A stretch of DNA of 64,000 nt from contig CAYQMX010000017.1 of the NCBI GenBank assembly GCA_964418745.1, positions 90,556 to 154,555 on the forward strand, written 5' to 3'. Below, in pieces: positions 10,583 to 18,802 of this stretch (its first letter is position 1; the number at the start of each line of letters is the position of its first letter). The notes below the pieces were generated by a model that saw only the letters and a program-made list of their open reading frames with translations, made no database searches and was not told the origin of the DNA. The position numbers were made by a program, and so were the translations under genes. Origin of the DNA: Scleromatobacter sp964418745. Lineage in GTDB: Bacteria; Pseudomonadota; Gammaproteobacteria; Burkholderiales; Burkholderiaceae_C.

Positions 10583-10984
10583 GTGAAAGCCAGCAACGAA
10601 GTCAAGCCCTACGACAGCATCAACGTCACGCCGATGCTCGATCTCGCGTACGTGCTGCTCGTCGTGTTCATCCTGATGACGACCGCGTCGGTGCAGGGCC
10701 TGAGCGTGACGATGCCCAAGCCGTCCAACAAGCCCAGCACCGAGAAGCACGACCTGAAGATCGTCCAGGTTACCCCCGAGGGCACCGTGCTGGTCAACGG
10801 CGTGGGGGTGAGCATGGCCGAACTCGAGGCCCAGCTCACGCGCGCCAAGGCCGCCGATCCGAAGATGTCGGTGGCGATCAAGGGCGACGCGCACGCGCGC
10901 TACGCGCCGGTGGTGGCCGTGATCGACCTGTGCAACAGGCTGCAGGTCAACATGGGCCTGGTCACGTCGCGGATCGGAACCTGA
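10583..10984 (+). CDS. ExbD/TolR-family biopolymer transport protein (second copy)
   Basis: 133 residues from a GTG start 13 nt after the first ExbD. It has the same layout: NVTPMLDLAYVLLVVFILM forms the single membrane helix with its conserved Asp, then a periplasmic domain (KIVQVTPEGTVLVNGVGVS, RYAPVVAVIDLCNRL). It is the likely second stator-like subunit of the ExbB/ExbD/TonB complex encoded here. It ends 3 nt before the TonB-like gene, which supports co-translation. Confidence 0.92.
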   Translation: MKASNEVKPYDSINVTPMLDLAYVLLVVFILMTTASVQGLSVTMPKPSNKPSTEKHDLKIVQVTPEGTVLVNGVGVSMAELEAQLTRAKAADPKMSVAIKGDAHARYAPVVAVIDLCNRLQVNMGLVTSRIGT

Positions 10985-10987
10985 GCG

Positions 10988-11689
10988 ATGGCCGGTCTCG
11001 CCGAATCCACCCTCGACCCGACGACCCCGCGGCAGCGGCTGCAGCGCGTCGTGCTCGCGCTCGTGGCGATCGCGGCGGTCGTCGCCCTGGTCGTCCTGGT
11101 CAAGGGCATGCTGGGCGCGCCGACCGCCGCCAAGCGCCAGACGGCGCGCATCGCGATCCTGCCCGATACCCCTCCGCCGCCACCGCCGCCCAGGGAGGAG
11201 AAGAAGCCCGAGCCGCCCAAGGACGAGCCGAAGCAGGCGATGCGCCAGGAGACCGTCAAGCAGGACGTGCCCAAGACTGCCGAGGCGCCGATCAAGATGG
11301 AAGGCCCGGCCGGCGACGGCCCCAGCGCCTTCCAGTCGGGCAGCATCAGGAACGACTACAGCGGCGGCGCGCCGGTGGTCGGCGGGCCGGGTGGCGGCAC
11401 GCCCGACCGCGCGCAGGAGCGCCTGTACGCGACCTCCGTGCGCCAGCTGCTGCACGACGAGATCGAGAAGCACCTGCCGTCCGACAACGGCGAGGTGGTG
11501 GCGACGTTCTCGGTCTGGATCGACCCCGACGGCACGATCCGCCGCTTCGAGCTCGTGCCCACCGGCGATGCCGCGCACGACGCCGCGCTGCGTGCGGCGT
11601 TCGAGCAGACGACCCGCGTGCTGCGCCTGCCCGGCCACGGCGGCCTGCCCCAGCCGATGCGCTTCCGCCTCAGCGTGCGACCCGCATGA
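10988..11689 (+). CDS. TonB-like energy transducer
   Basis: 233 residues. One N-terminal membrane helix (about residues 20-42, RVVLALVAIAAVVALVVLVK) is followed by a proline/lysine/glutamate-rich periplasm-spanning region (DTPPPPPPPREEKKPEPPKD) and a C-terminal TonB/TolA-like domain (about 140-233, SVRQLLHDEIEKHLP, VVATFSVWIDPDGTIRRFEL). It should transmit energy from the adjacent ExbB/ExbD proteins to an outer-membrane partner, most simply the porin or exoprotein machinery of the same operon; that partner choice is inference. Its stop overlaps a possible ATG (11686) of the porin gene by 4 nt. Confidence 0.85.
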   Translation: MAGLAESTLDPTTPRQRLQRVVLALVAIAAVVALVVLVKGMLGAPTAAKRQTARIAILPDTPPPPPPPREEKKPEPPKDEPKQAMRQETVKQDVPKTAEAPIKMEGPAGDGPSAFQSGSIRNDYSGGAPVVGGPGGGTPDRAQERLYATSVRQLLHDEIEKHLPSDNGEVVATFSVWIDPDGTIRRFELVPTGDAAHDAALRAAFEQTTRVLRLPGHGGLPQPMRFRLSVRPA

Positions 11690-11736
11690 CGCCCTCTTTC
11701 AATCCATCCCAGCCTTCCATCCCGAACGGGCTTCCC

Positions 11737-13446
11737 ATGAACATCACCCACCCGCCCAAGCCCTCCGCGTTCGCGCGCCACCTGCGTCGCACGGTGCTCG
11801 CGCTCGCGGCCGTGGCCGCGCTGCCGGCGGCCCATGCCGACGAACGCAGCGAGCTCGAGCAACTGCGTGCGACGACCCTGGCGCTGATCCAGGCCCTCGT
11901 CGACCAGGGGCTGATCAGCCCCGACCGCGCGCAGGCCTTGCTCAAGCAGGCCGCGCCGAAGAGCGCACCGAGCGTCGCCGCCGCGGCGCCCCCGGCGGCC
12001 GCCTCCGGAGCCGAATGGGGCGACCGGCCGCCGCACACGGTGCACGTGCCCTACATCTCCGAGACGGTGCGGGCGCAGATCAAGGAGGACATCAAGAACG
12101 ACATCCTCGCCACGGCACGCGACGAGAACTGGGCGGATTCGCGCCAGATCCCGCCCTGGCTCAAGACCTTCAAGTTCGAAGGCGAGCTGCGCGCCCGCGC
12201 CGAGGGCGACCTGTTCAGCAAGAGCAACGCGGCGGCCTACCTCTACCAGTCCCAGACCACCTCGCCGGCGTGGGCGCCCGACCTGGTCAACACGCAGAAC
12301 TCCTACGACCGCCTGACCCTGCGCGCGCGCTTCGGCTTCAAGGCCGCGGTCGGCGACGACGTCACGGCCGGCATGCGGGTGAGCACGGGCAATACCCCGA
12401 CCTCGTCCTCGGCGACGCTCGGCTCGGGGTCGGGCTTCTCCAACCGCTACGCGATCGGCCTGGACCGCGCCTGGATCGACTGGGAGCCGCGCCAGTACTA
12501 CCACCTCACGGCCGGCCGCATGGAGACCCCGTTCTACGGCACGGACCTGCTGTGGCCGGACGACCTGTCGCTGGACGGCGTGGCCCTGCGCGGCGAGCAC
12601 AACGTGGGCTCCGGCGCCTACGCCTTCGCCAACCTGGGCGCCTTCGCGCTGCAGCAGTTCAGCGTGGGCGGCCCCGGCAAGTGGCTGTTCGGCGGCCAGG
12701 TCGGCGGCGACTGGGCGGTGACCGACAAGACCAGCATCCGGCTCGCGGCGGCGGTCTACGACTTCCACCGCGTGCAGGGCGTGCGCGAGACCGATCCCGC
12801 GCCCACCGGCGCGCTGGCGCCCACCGTGGCCTACGAGCAGAGCCAGTACCCGGCGGGGGCGCGCCAGCGCGGCAACACGCTGATCAACATCAACGACCCG
12901 ACGAACGCCGGCGCCCCGGTCTGGGGCCTGGCCTCGAAGTTCCGGCCGGTGAACGTGACCGCCGGCCTGACGCTGCAGCAGTTCGATCCGGTGCAGGTCG
13001 GGCTGTCGGTCGACTTCGTCAAGAACAGCGCGTTCGACCTGTCCGACATCGCGCGCCGCGCCGGCACGACCAGCGTCGACACGCTCGCCAACCGGACGAC
13101 CGGGGTGCAGGCGCGCCTGCAGGCCGGGTCGCGCGACCTGGCGCAGAAGGGGGCCTGGACCACCTTCGTCGCCTACCGCCAGTTCGAGCGCGACGCCTGG
13201 ATCGACGCGTTCACCGACACCACCTGGAACCTGGGCGGCACCAACTACCGGGGTTTCAGCCTGGGCGGTTCCTACACCTTCGATCGCCGCGCCTCGGTGG
13301 GTCTGCGCTGGACCACCACGCGCAACCTGGACGACGGCTTTCGCACGCTGTCCAACCCCAGCCAACCGACATCGGTCATCGGCGACATGAGCAGTGCGCC
13401 GCTGAAGATCGACGTGATCCAGCTCGACCTGAACACGAGGTTCTGA
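11737..13446 (+). CDS. Putative outer-membrane porin
   Basis: 569 residues. The signal peptide (RRTVLALAAVAALPAAHA) is followed by a short coiled-coil-like segment (SELEQLRATTLALIQALVDQ) and a long region of alternating strands with aromatic girdles (FEGELRARAEGDLF, GLDRAWIDWEPRQYYHL) ending in a terminal aromatic strand (KIDVIQLDLNTRF) with C-terminal Phe, the usual signal for barrel assembly. It resembles the putative-porin family (Porin_5-like). An upstream in-frame ATG at 11686 overlaps the TonB stop; 11737 was chosen because the signal peptide begins there. As part of the operon it could be the outer-membrane client of the TonB-like protein, although a recognisable TonB box was not seen. 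Confidence 0.82.
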   Translation: MNITHPPKPSAFARHLRRTVLALAAVAALPAAHADERSELEQLRATTLALIQALVDQGLISPDRAQALLKQAAPKSAPSVAAAAPPAAASGAEWGDRPPHTVHVPYISETVRAQIKEDIKNDILATARDENWADSRQIPPWLKTFKFEGELRARAEGDLFSKSNAAAYLYQSQTTSPAWAPDLVNTQNSYDRLTLRARFGFKAAVGDDVTAGMRVSTGNTPTSSSATLGSGSGFSNRYAIGLDRAWIDWEPRQYYHLTAGRMETPFYGTDLLWPDDLSLDGVALRGEHNVGSGAYAFANLGAFALQQFSVGGPGKWLFGGQVGGDWAVTDKTSIRLAAAVYDFHRVQGVRETDPAPTGALAPTVAYEQSQYPAGARQRGNTLININDPTNAGAPVWGLASKFRPVNVTAGLTLQQFDPVQVGLSVDFVKNSAFDLSDIARRAGTTSVDTLANRTTGVQARLQAGSRDLAQKGAWTTFVAYRQFERDAWIDAFTDTTWNLGGTNYRGFSLGGSYTFDRRASVGLRWTTTRNLDDGFRTLSNPSQPTSVIGDMSSAPLKIDVIQLDLNTRF

Positions 13447-13450
13447 TGCC

Positions 13451-14122
13451 ATGACATCCGCCAAACACGCCCTTCGCCTCGCCGCGCTGACGCTCGGCAC
13501 CGTGCTGTCGCTGTCGTGTGCGGCACAGGACGACAACCACGGTTCGCGCGAGAAGGAAGCGCTCCGGCGCACGCAGGCCGCGTTGCGGCAGGCCCAGGAG
13601 CAGCAGGCCGCGCTGGCCCGGGAAAAGGACGACCTCGCCGGGCAGCGCGACAAGCTGGACGAGGCCGCCAAGCGGGCACAAGGCCAGCTGGCGGCGTCGC
13701 GCTCGGACGCGGCACGCCTGAACGCGGGCCTGGCGCACGCGGCCGAGGAACTCGCGGCCACCAAGGCGCGCGACGATGCCGCACGCCAGGAACTGGAGGC
13801 GCGCCTGGCCGACCAGGCGCAGCGCCTCGCGCAGGCCCAGCGGCTGGCCGACGAGCGCGCGCGCGCCAACGCGACCCTGGCGGCACTGCTGGAGCGGGCG
13901 ACCCGCTCGCTCGCGGTCGCCGAGAAGGCCAATGCCGAGATGCATGCCTTCGGCCTGCAACTGATCGACCGCGTGCGCGGCCGCGAAGGCGTGGCGGGCT
14001 TGCCCGACCCGGTGCTCGGGTTTGCCCAGGTGCACCTGGAAAACGAGGCCGAGGTCCTGCGCGACCGGCTCGATGCCGTGAAGCTGGGCGGCGCGACCCG
14101 CGCCGCCGCGGCCTCGAAGTGA
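13451..14122 (+). CDS. Secreted coiled-coil protein of unknown function
   Basis: 223 residues. A signal sequence ends around LSLSCAAQ; the Cys could be a lipidation site but the residue at -3 is not ideal. Residues 35-150 are a long Ala/Gln/Arg/Glu coiled coil (QAALRQAQEQQAALAREKDD), and the C-terminal 60 residues are globular. It starts 4 nt after the porin stop and is the last gene of the adhesin/ExbBD/TonB operon, so a periplasmic spacer or chaperone role is possible. No family was recognised. Confidence 0.7.
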   Translation: MTSAKHALRLAALTLGTVLSLSCAAQDDNHGSREKEALRRTQAALRQAQEQQAALAREKDDLAGQRDKLDEAAKRAQGQLAASRSDAARLNAGLAHAAEELAATKARDDAARQELEARLADQAQRLAQAQRLADERARANATLAALLERATRSLAVAEKANAEMHAFGLQLIDRVRGREGVAGLPDPVLGFAQVHLENEAEVLRDRLDAVKLGGATRAAAASK

Positions 14123-14125
14123 GCG

Positions 14126-14230
14126 TCAGCGTGCGCGGCGCCGCCGTGCCAGCGCCAGCAGGCCGGATCCCGCGAGGCCCGGCGCGGGTCCGGCCGGCTC
14201 GGGAAGCGCGGCGACCTTGGGGCGGCCGCT
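14126..14230 (-). pseudogene. Orphan PEP-CTERM C-terminal tail
   Basis: On the minus strand this stretch reads ALPEPAGPAPGLAGSGLL followed by ALARRRRAR and a stop. That is the PEP-CTERM arrangement: a Pro-Glu-Pro motif, a hydrophobic helix and an Arg cluster at the very C-terminus. There is no start codon or body for such a protein; upstream the frame runs out of frame through the regulator gene. It is probably the remnant of a PEP-CTERM gene that followed the EpsA-like regulator. The DNA also contains a near-perfect hairpin (arms CCGGATCCCGCG and CGCGGGTCCGG) that might now serve as a terminator. Confidence 0.5.
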
Positions 14231-14250
14231 GAGCGTGCCGCCCGGGGCGC

Positions 14251-15102
14251 CTACTTTCGCGACGCCTCGGAATCCGAACTGCCGTTGACCAGCAGGTTCA
14301 TGCTCATCGCCCGCGCCACCGCCTGGGCCCGGTTGGTGGCGCCGAGCTTGCGAAGGATCTTCTGCACGTGGTTCTTGACCGTCAACGGGCTGATACCCAG
14401 CTGCACGCCGATCTCCTGGTTGCTCATGCCCTCGCGCACCCAGCCCAGCACCTGCTCCTCGCGCTCGCTGATGCTGGCACCCGAATAGCCGATGCCCGTC
14501 GTGCTCGATCGAACGCCGGTCTCCGAGATCTCGCGCTCGATGGCCTGCACCCGCAGGTAGGTGCTGTGCAGGTGCGGCAGGATCAGCTCGATGCCGTCCA
14601 CCTCCGCCTTGCTCACGACGCTGTGCGGAGAGGCGAAGACGAACAAGGTCTCGATCTCCATGGCCCGCTGCGGCCGCGACACCCCGTGCACCAGGAACTC
14701 CTCGAACCCGGCCGCCTGCAGCGCCTCGACGGCCGCCGCGACGGGTCGCGCGGACAGCGTCGCCAGGCGCACCACCAGCGCGCGGCCGCGGTTGTTGATC
14801 CAGGCATTGATGACGTACTGCATCAACGGCGACTGGCCATCCGTCAGCGCCCCCAGCACCGGCGCGGGGACGACGATGCTGTTGAAGGCCTCGAGCCGTA
14901 CTTCCTTGCGGCCGCGGTCGTAGACGCCGCAGATCGCCAGCTTGTGCGGCAGCAGCGTCTGGAAGCTGCCCTGGGTCCAGACGAAGAACTGGTACTTGCG
15001 CCGCACGTCGACCGCGCATTCGATCGAGTGCACGATGGCCTGGACACGCCGACTTTCCTGCGACTCTCTTGCGTCGTGCGCATCGTTCTTTTCCATCGAC
15101 AT
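14251..15102 (-). CDS. epsA: EpsA-type LuxR-family regulator (exosortase/PEP-CTERM associated)
   Basis: 283 residues. The N-terminal 190 residues match the remembered pattern of XrtB/PEP-CTERM-associated EpsA regulators (KYQFFVWTQGSFQTLLPHKL, AICGVYDRGRKEVRLEAF). The C-terminal 65 residues are a LuxR/GerE helix-turn-helix (ISEREEQVLGWVREGMSNQE, IGVQLGISPLTVKNHVQKIL). Such proteins control exopolysaccharide and PEP-CTERM genes. A strong AGGAGG lies 7 nt upstream of the ATG, and an 84-nt gap to the pseudopilin gene upstream leaves room for its own promoter. An orphan PEP-CTERM tail lies just downstream and a full PEP-CTERM protein at 29035-29736, which supports the assignment. No exosortase gene is in this window. 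Confidence 0.82.
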   Translation of the reverse strand: MSMEKNDAHDARESQESRRVQAIVHSIECAVDVRRKYQFFVWTQGSFQTLLPHKLAICGVYDRGRKEVRLEAFNSIVVPAPVLGALTDGQSPLMQYVINAWINNRGRALVVRLATLSARPVAAAVEALQAAGFEEFLVHGVSRPQRAMEIETLFVFASPHSVVSKAEVDGIELILPHLHSTYLRVQAIEREISETGVRSSTTGIGYSGASISEREEQVLGWVREGMSNQEIGVQLGISPLTVKNHVQKILRKLGATNRAQAVARAMSMNLLVNGSSDSEASRK

Positions 15103-15185
15103 CCCGGGCCTCCTCTCAGCCGGCTAGAGTAGTCAGCTTTGATGACTTTCTTCACCGTAGCTGAACATCCCATGCGCCGAACGGA

Positions 15186-15704
15186 CTACGACGACGGAGC
15201 GGACGGTGTTGCCGCGGGCGCCGATGCCACCGGTTCGGCGCCGAACAGGCGCGCCGACACCGGTACGGGGCCGCCGCCCCGCGGTCGCGGCAGGTCGACG
15301 ACGCGCAACGCCGCGGCATCCGATCGGCTGTGCACCCCGGAGATCCGACCCTCTTCCGTCGTGACCAGCACCCAGTCGGGCAGGCCCGTGAACGGATCGG
15401 CATAGAGCTGGCGCAGGTGGTGCAGGGTGTGCGGGCCACGCCTGTCCTCGAGCAGGTCGGACAGCGCGAGCGGCAACTGCTTGTCGTCGCCGGGCGTCGC
15501 CGCCTCGTAGCTGCCCAGCGCACGTGCGATCTCGTTGCCTCGAAACATCAGTTCGGCCTCGCGATCGCGCTGCACCGCCAGGCTCACGGGTTGGGCGATC
15601 GCGGCCAGGCCCGCGGCGACGACGGCCAGCACGAAGATCAGCCACAGGAAGGTGAAGCCGCGTTCGCCGACGCGAGTTCGGATGGGCGCAGGCCTGCGGG
15701 CCAT
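15186..15704 (-). CDS. Type II secretion-like pseudopilin (atypical N-terminus)
   Basis: 172 residues. A basic leader is followed by GFTFLWLIFVLAVVAAGLAA, the hydrophobic helix expected of a prepilin. The glutamate normally at mature position 5 is replaced (FTFLW), as in minor pseudopilins that cap the fibre (GspK-like). The soluble domain contains a DPFTGLPDWVLV segment like that of GspG-type subunits. It is the last structural gene of the secretion operon, 4 nt after the previous pseudopilin. Placement as a tip or minor subunit is inference. Confidence 0.75.
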   Translation of the reverse strand: MARRPAPIRTRVGERGFTFLWLIFVLAVVAAGLAAIAQPVSLAVQRDREAELMFRGNEIARALGSYEAATPGDDKQLPLALSDLLEDRRGPHTLHHLRQLYADPFTGLPDWVLVTTEEGRISGVHSRSDAAALRVVDLPRPRGGGPVPVSARLFGAEPVASAPAATPSAPSS

Positions 15705-15708
15705 GGCC

Positions 15709-16125
15709 TCACCAGTCGGCGAGCGGACGGCCGTCGCTGCCGCGCCCGGCCATGCCGCTGCGGATGTCGTAGACCTTGCCCTTGGCCATCGGATCGACCG
15801 GCGTCACCACGACCCATGTCGACGTGCTGCCGGTCATGGGATCGACCGGGACGGCGCGCAGGTAGCGGCCCTCGACCAGCTCGTCCAGCGATTCGGGATA
15901 GCGGCCCTTGTCGGCGTCGAACTGGTCGATCGCGTCGCGCATCACGTTCAGCGACGTGCGCAGCGTGTTCTCGCGGGCGCGATCCACGCTGCGGAAGTAG
16001 CGCGGCGCGGCGATCGACACGAGGAGGGCGACGATGGCCATGACCACGATCAGTTCGATCAGCGTGAATCCGCGCCGCCGGTTCGTGACGACGGGACGAC
16101 GGGTGTTGCGGCTTGGCGTCACCAT
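15709..16125 (-). CDS. Type II secretion pseudopilin, GspG-like
   Basis: 138 residues. The prepilin cleavage and helix motif is canonical: RRRGFTLIELIVVMAIVALL, with Gly at -1, Phe at +1 and Glu at +5. The short globular domain has the major-pseudopilin features YPESLDELVEGRYL and VPVDPMTG. A prepilin peptidase (not in the window) would process it. The ATG overlaps the stop of the preceding pseudopilin, so the genes are translationally coupled. Confidence 0.85.
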   Translation of the reverse strand: MVTPSRNTRRPVVTNRRRGFTLIELIVVMAIVALLVSIAAPRYFRSVDRARENTLRTSLNVMRDAIDQFDADKGRYPESLDELVEGRYLRAVPVDPMTGSTSTWVVVTPVDPMAKGKVYDIRSGMAGRGSDGRPLADW

Positions 16126-16613
16126 GAGCGATACGGCTGGCCGTCGAGTGCAGTGCCCGTCGCGAGCGAATGGACGTCGAACACGTCGCGTCCTGCATGG
16201 GGAGCGTCGGGCGGACTGTCGTAGCTGCGCAAGCCCCAGGTACTGGCGGCCGGCAACGACGGGTCGGCGAACGGGTCGCGCGGCAGGCTGCGCAGGAAGT
16301 AGATGCGGCGCTCCTTCGGCGGCGCATCCGTCGAGGCCGGCGTCGGCGCCGCGGCCGGCACGCCGTCGACCAGCGCTTCGAGCGACGGCGGATAGGCGTT
16401 GTCGCCTTCGGTGCGTGCGACCCGGCCGTCGAGCGCGGCCTGGTGGTAGTCGTCGATGGCGACGCGCAGCGAACGCAGCGCGCGGTGGAGTTCGAACTCC
16501 TTCTGGCGCCGCAGCGCGAGCGACAGCATGGGCTGGGCCGCCGCGGCCAGGATGCCCACGATGGCCACGACCACCACCATCTCGATCAGCGTGAAGCCGG
16601 CGGCGCGACGCAT
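16119..16613 (-). CDS. Type II secretion pseudopilin, GspG-like
   Basis: 164 residues. MRRAAGFTLIEMVVVVAIVG is a classic prepilin N-terminus (very short leader, Glu5). The soluble domain contains YPPSLEALVDGV, RIYFLRSLPRDPFAD and a W-containing C-terminal loop. The ATG at 16613 shares one base with the secretin stop, so it was chosen over the much longer open frame, whose upstream part is a shadow of the secretin gene. It is one of three consecutive small pseudopilins after the secretin, in addition to GspG at the head of the operon. Confidence 0.85.
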   Translation of the reverse strand: MRRAAGFTLIEMVVVVAIVGILAAAAQPMLSLALRRQKEFELHRALRSLRVAIDDYHQAALDGRVARTEGDNAYPPSLEALVDGVPAAAPTPASTDAPPKERRIYFLRSLPRDPFADPSLPAASTWGLRSYDSPPDAPHAGRDVFDVHSLATGTALDGQPYRSW

Positions 16614-18802
16614 CACGGGCCTGCGAGTTCCAGCCCGAGCTCGCCCTCGACGCGCACGGGAACGGCGCCGCCGCTGCCGGCCGTCGCGCTCAGGCCGTCG
16701 ACCAGCACCTGCGTGGTCTTGCCGGCGGCGGCCGGCAGCACGCGCAGCACGTAGACCTTCTGGCCCTGCGGCTCGAGGTCGAAGGCCACCGGGTCGGCCT
16801 TGTCGACGCCGGCGGACTGCAGCAGCGTCGCGTCGAAGCCGAACTGGCCGCGGACGGCGGCCGACGAGTGGTTGCGCAAGGTCACCGACACGGTGCCGCC
16901 GACCACGCCGCGGTCGCTCGTCGTGACCTCGACCACGGCGGTGGCATCCTCCCCCGCCGCGCCGCCGCCCGTGTCGCCTGCCGACGGCGCCGGGGCGGGG
17001 CCCGGGCGCGCCGCGGGCATCGCCACGGCGGCGCCGGCGTGGATGCGCGTGCCGGGCGCGCCCGGATTGGCGAAATTGCCGCCGGCGCCCGCCATCGTGG
17101 CCGCGCCGGGCAGCCCCAGGTTGCGGACGATGCGCGGGGTGATCAGCAGCACGATCTCGGACTTGTTGCGGGTGTCCGTGTGCACGCCGAACAGTCGCCC
17201 GAGCAGCGGCATCTGCGAGATGCCGGGCAGGCCCCGGATCGCCTTGCTGTCCTCGTCGTTGATCAGCCCCGCGAGGATCTGCGTCTCGCCATCGTGCAGC
17301 CGCAGCGATGTCGTCGCGTTGCGCGTGCCCACGCGGTAGGCGATCGAGCCCTGCGGCCCGGTCACCGATCCGATCAGGTTGGTGACGTCCAGGCTCACCT
17401 TGATGACGACGTCGTTGTCCAGCTGCACGCTGGGCTCGACCTCGAGGGTGAGGCCGGTCTCGACGTAGCTGACCGAGGTGGTCGAGCCGACGTTGGCCAC
17501 CGCGCCCGAGGTGAACACCGGCAGCTTCTCGCCGATCTGCACCTTGGCCTTCTCGTGATTGCGGGCGCGCAGCTTGGGGTTGGCGATCAGGTTGGTCGTG
17601 CCGGCGCTGCCGTTGAGCGTGGCCACCAGCGCGGGGTTGAGCACCGAGGTGGTCAGGCTGGTGCGGTCGGCGCTGGTGATCTGGCCGACGAAGTTGGGCA
17701 GCCCGAAGTTGACGGCGTCGGGCCACTGCACGCCGAGCGAGTCGAGCTCGCTGGTGCCGATCTCCATCACCTCGACCTCCAGCGTGACCTCGGGCTCGGC
17801 CATGTCGATCGAGGCGATCAGGCGCTCGATCAGTTGAACGATCTCCGGCGTGTCGCGCACGATGACCAGGTTCAGGCGCTCGTCGACGTAGACGTCGCGC
17901 GTCTTGGCCATGGTCTTGATCAGCGACATCGCCTGCTTGGTGTCGGCGCTGGTCAGGTAGAAGCTGCGCGTGACCAGGTCCTGGTGTTCCTGCTGCTTGA
18001 GCGGCGTGTTCTGGTAGACCAGCATCGTCGTGTCGTTGAGCAGCTTGCGATCGAGCTGCTGCGTGGCCAGCACCACCCGCATCGCCTCGTCGAGCGTGAC
18101 GTCGCGCAGGAAGACCGTGACGCGGGCGTCCGTGCGCACCTCCTTGTCGAACACGAAGTTCATGCCCATCGTGCGGCCGACCGATTCGAAGACGCTGCGC
18201 AGCGGCGCGTCGTGGAATTCCAGCGTCATGCGCTTGTTGCCGGCCAGGGCGGGCGCGTCGGCGGGCGCGGCGCCGGGCGCGCGCTCGGTGATGCGCTGCT
18301 GCAACGCGCGCGCCGCCGGCAGCCCGGGCGCCTCCACCAGCACGTCGCGCAGCACCGACGTGGCCTCGGCGACGCGCCCGGCCGCCAGTGCGTCACCCGC
18401 CTGCGCCAGCATCTTCTGGTGGCGCGCGTCGCGCTGCAGTTCGTCGCGCAGCCCCACGGTGCGCGGATGGGCCGGGGCGATGGCCTCGAGGCGGGCGAGC
18501 AGGTCGCGCGCCACGTCCGTGCGGCCGCCCGCGCGGGCCGAGGCCGCCTGGTTGGCCAGCACCGAGATCGTCGCCTCGCGTTCGCGCTGTTGCGCCACCT
18601 GCAGCGCGTGATCGGCCGGGTCGCGTGTCCGGGCGGCGTCCAGCACGGCCAGCGCCTGCTCGTGCCGGCCTTGCAGCGCGAGCTGCTCCGCGTCGCGCAG
18701 CGCGGGGGAGGCGCACGCGGCCACCAGCAGGCACAGTGCGGCCAGCAGCGCCGTCGTGGCGGCGCGGCGTGCACGCGGGGAGGTCTTGTCGCTTGAGCTC
18801 AT
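16613..18802 (-). CDS. Type II secretion/type IV pilus-like secretin lipoprotein (GspD/PilQ-like)
   Basis: 729 residues. The signal peptide has a lipobox LLVAAC (Cys30). Residues 35-190 look like TPR or helical repeats (LARLEAIAPAHPRTVGL), followed by an STN/N0-like domain (MTLEFHDAPLRSVFESVGR), an N1-type segment (VYVDERLNLVIVRDTPEIV) and the secretin channel domain (about 370-600, VQIGEKLPVFTSG, GETQILAGLINDEDSKAIRG, PLLGRLFG). The C-terminal 110 residues form an extra beta-rich domain (VVGGTVSVTLRNHSSAAVRG) resembling cohesin-like modules. It would form the outer-membrane exit pore. ATGA overlap with the PilP-like gene upstream fixes the start. The combination of lipoprotein, TPR-like region and extra C-terminal domain differs from classic GspD. 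Confidence 0.88.
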   Translation of the reverse strand: MSSSDKTSPRARRAATTALLAALCLLVAACASPALRDAEQLALQGRHEQALAVLDAARTRDPADHALQVAQQREREATISVLANQAASARAGGRTDVARDLLARLEAIAPAHPRTVGLRDELQRDARHQKMLAQAGDALAAGRVAEATSVLRDVLVEAPGLPAARALQQRITERAPGAAPADAPALAGNKRMTLEFHDAPLRSVFESVGRTMGMNFVFDKEVRTDARVTVFLRDVTLDEAMRVVLATQQLDRKLLNDTTMLVYQNTPLKQQEHQDLVTRSFYLTSADTKQAMSLIKTMAKTRDVYVDERLNLVIVRDTPEIVQLIERLIASIDMAEPEVTLEVEVMEIGTSELDSLGVQWPDAVNFGLPNFVGQITSADRTSLTTSVLNPALVATLNGSAGTTNLIANPKLRARNHEKAKVQIGEKLPVFTSGAVANVGSTTSVSYVETGLTLEVEPSVQLDNDVVIKVSLDVTNLIGSVTGPQGSIAYRVGTRNATTSLRLHDGETQILAGLINDEDSKAIRGLPGISQMPLLGRLFGVHTDTRNKSEIVLLITPRIVRNLGLPGAATMAGAGGNFANPGAPGTRIHAGAAVAMPAARPGPAPAPSAGDTGGGAAGEDATAVVEVTTSDRGVVGGTVSVTLRNHSSAAVRGQFGFDATLLQSAGVDKADPVAFDLEPQGQKVYVLRVLPAAAGKTTQVLVDGLSATAGSGGAVPVRVEGELGLELAGP

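Noticed and set aside
14368..15132. Plus-strand ORF opposite the EpsA regulator
   Set aside because: Shadow frame; the minus strand has a clear LuxR-type protein with a strong ribosome-binding site.
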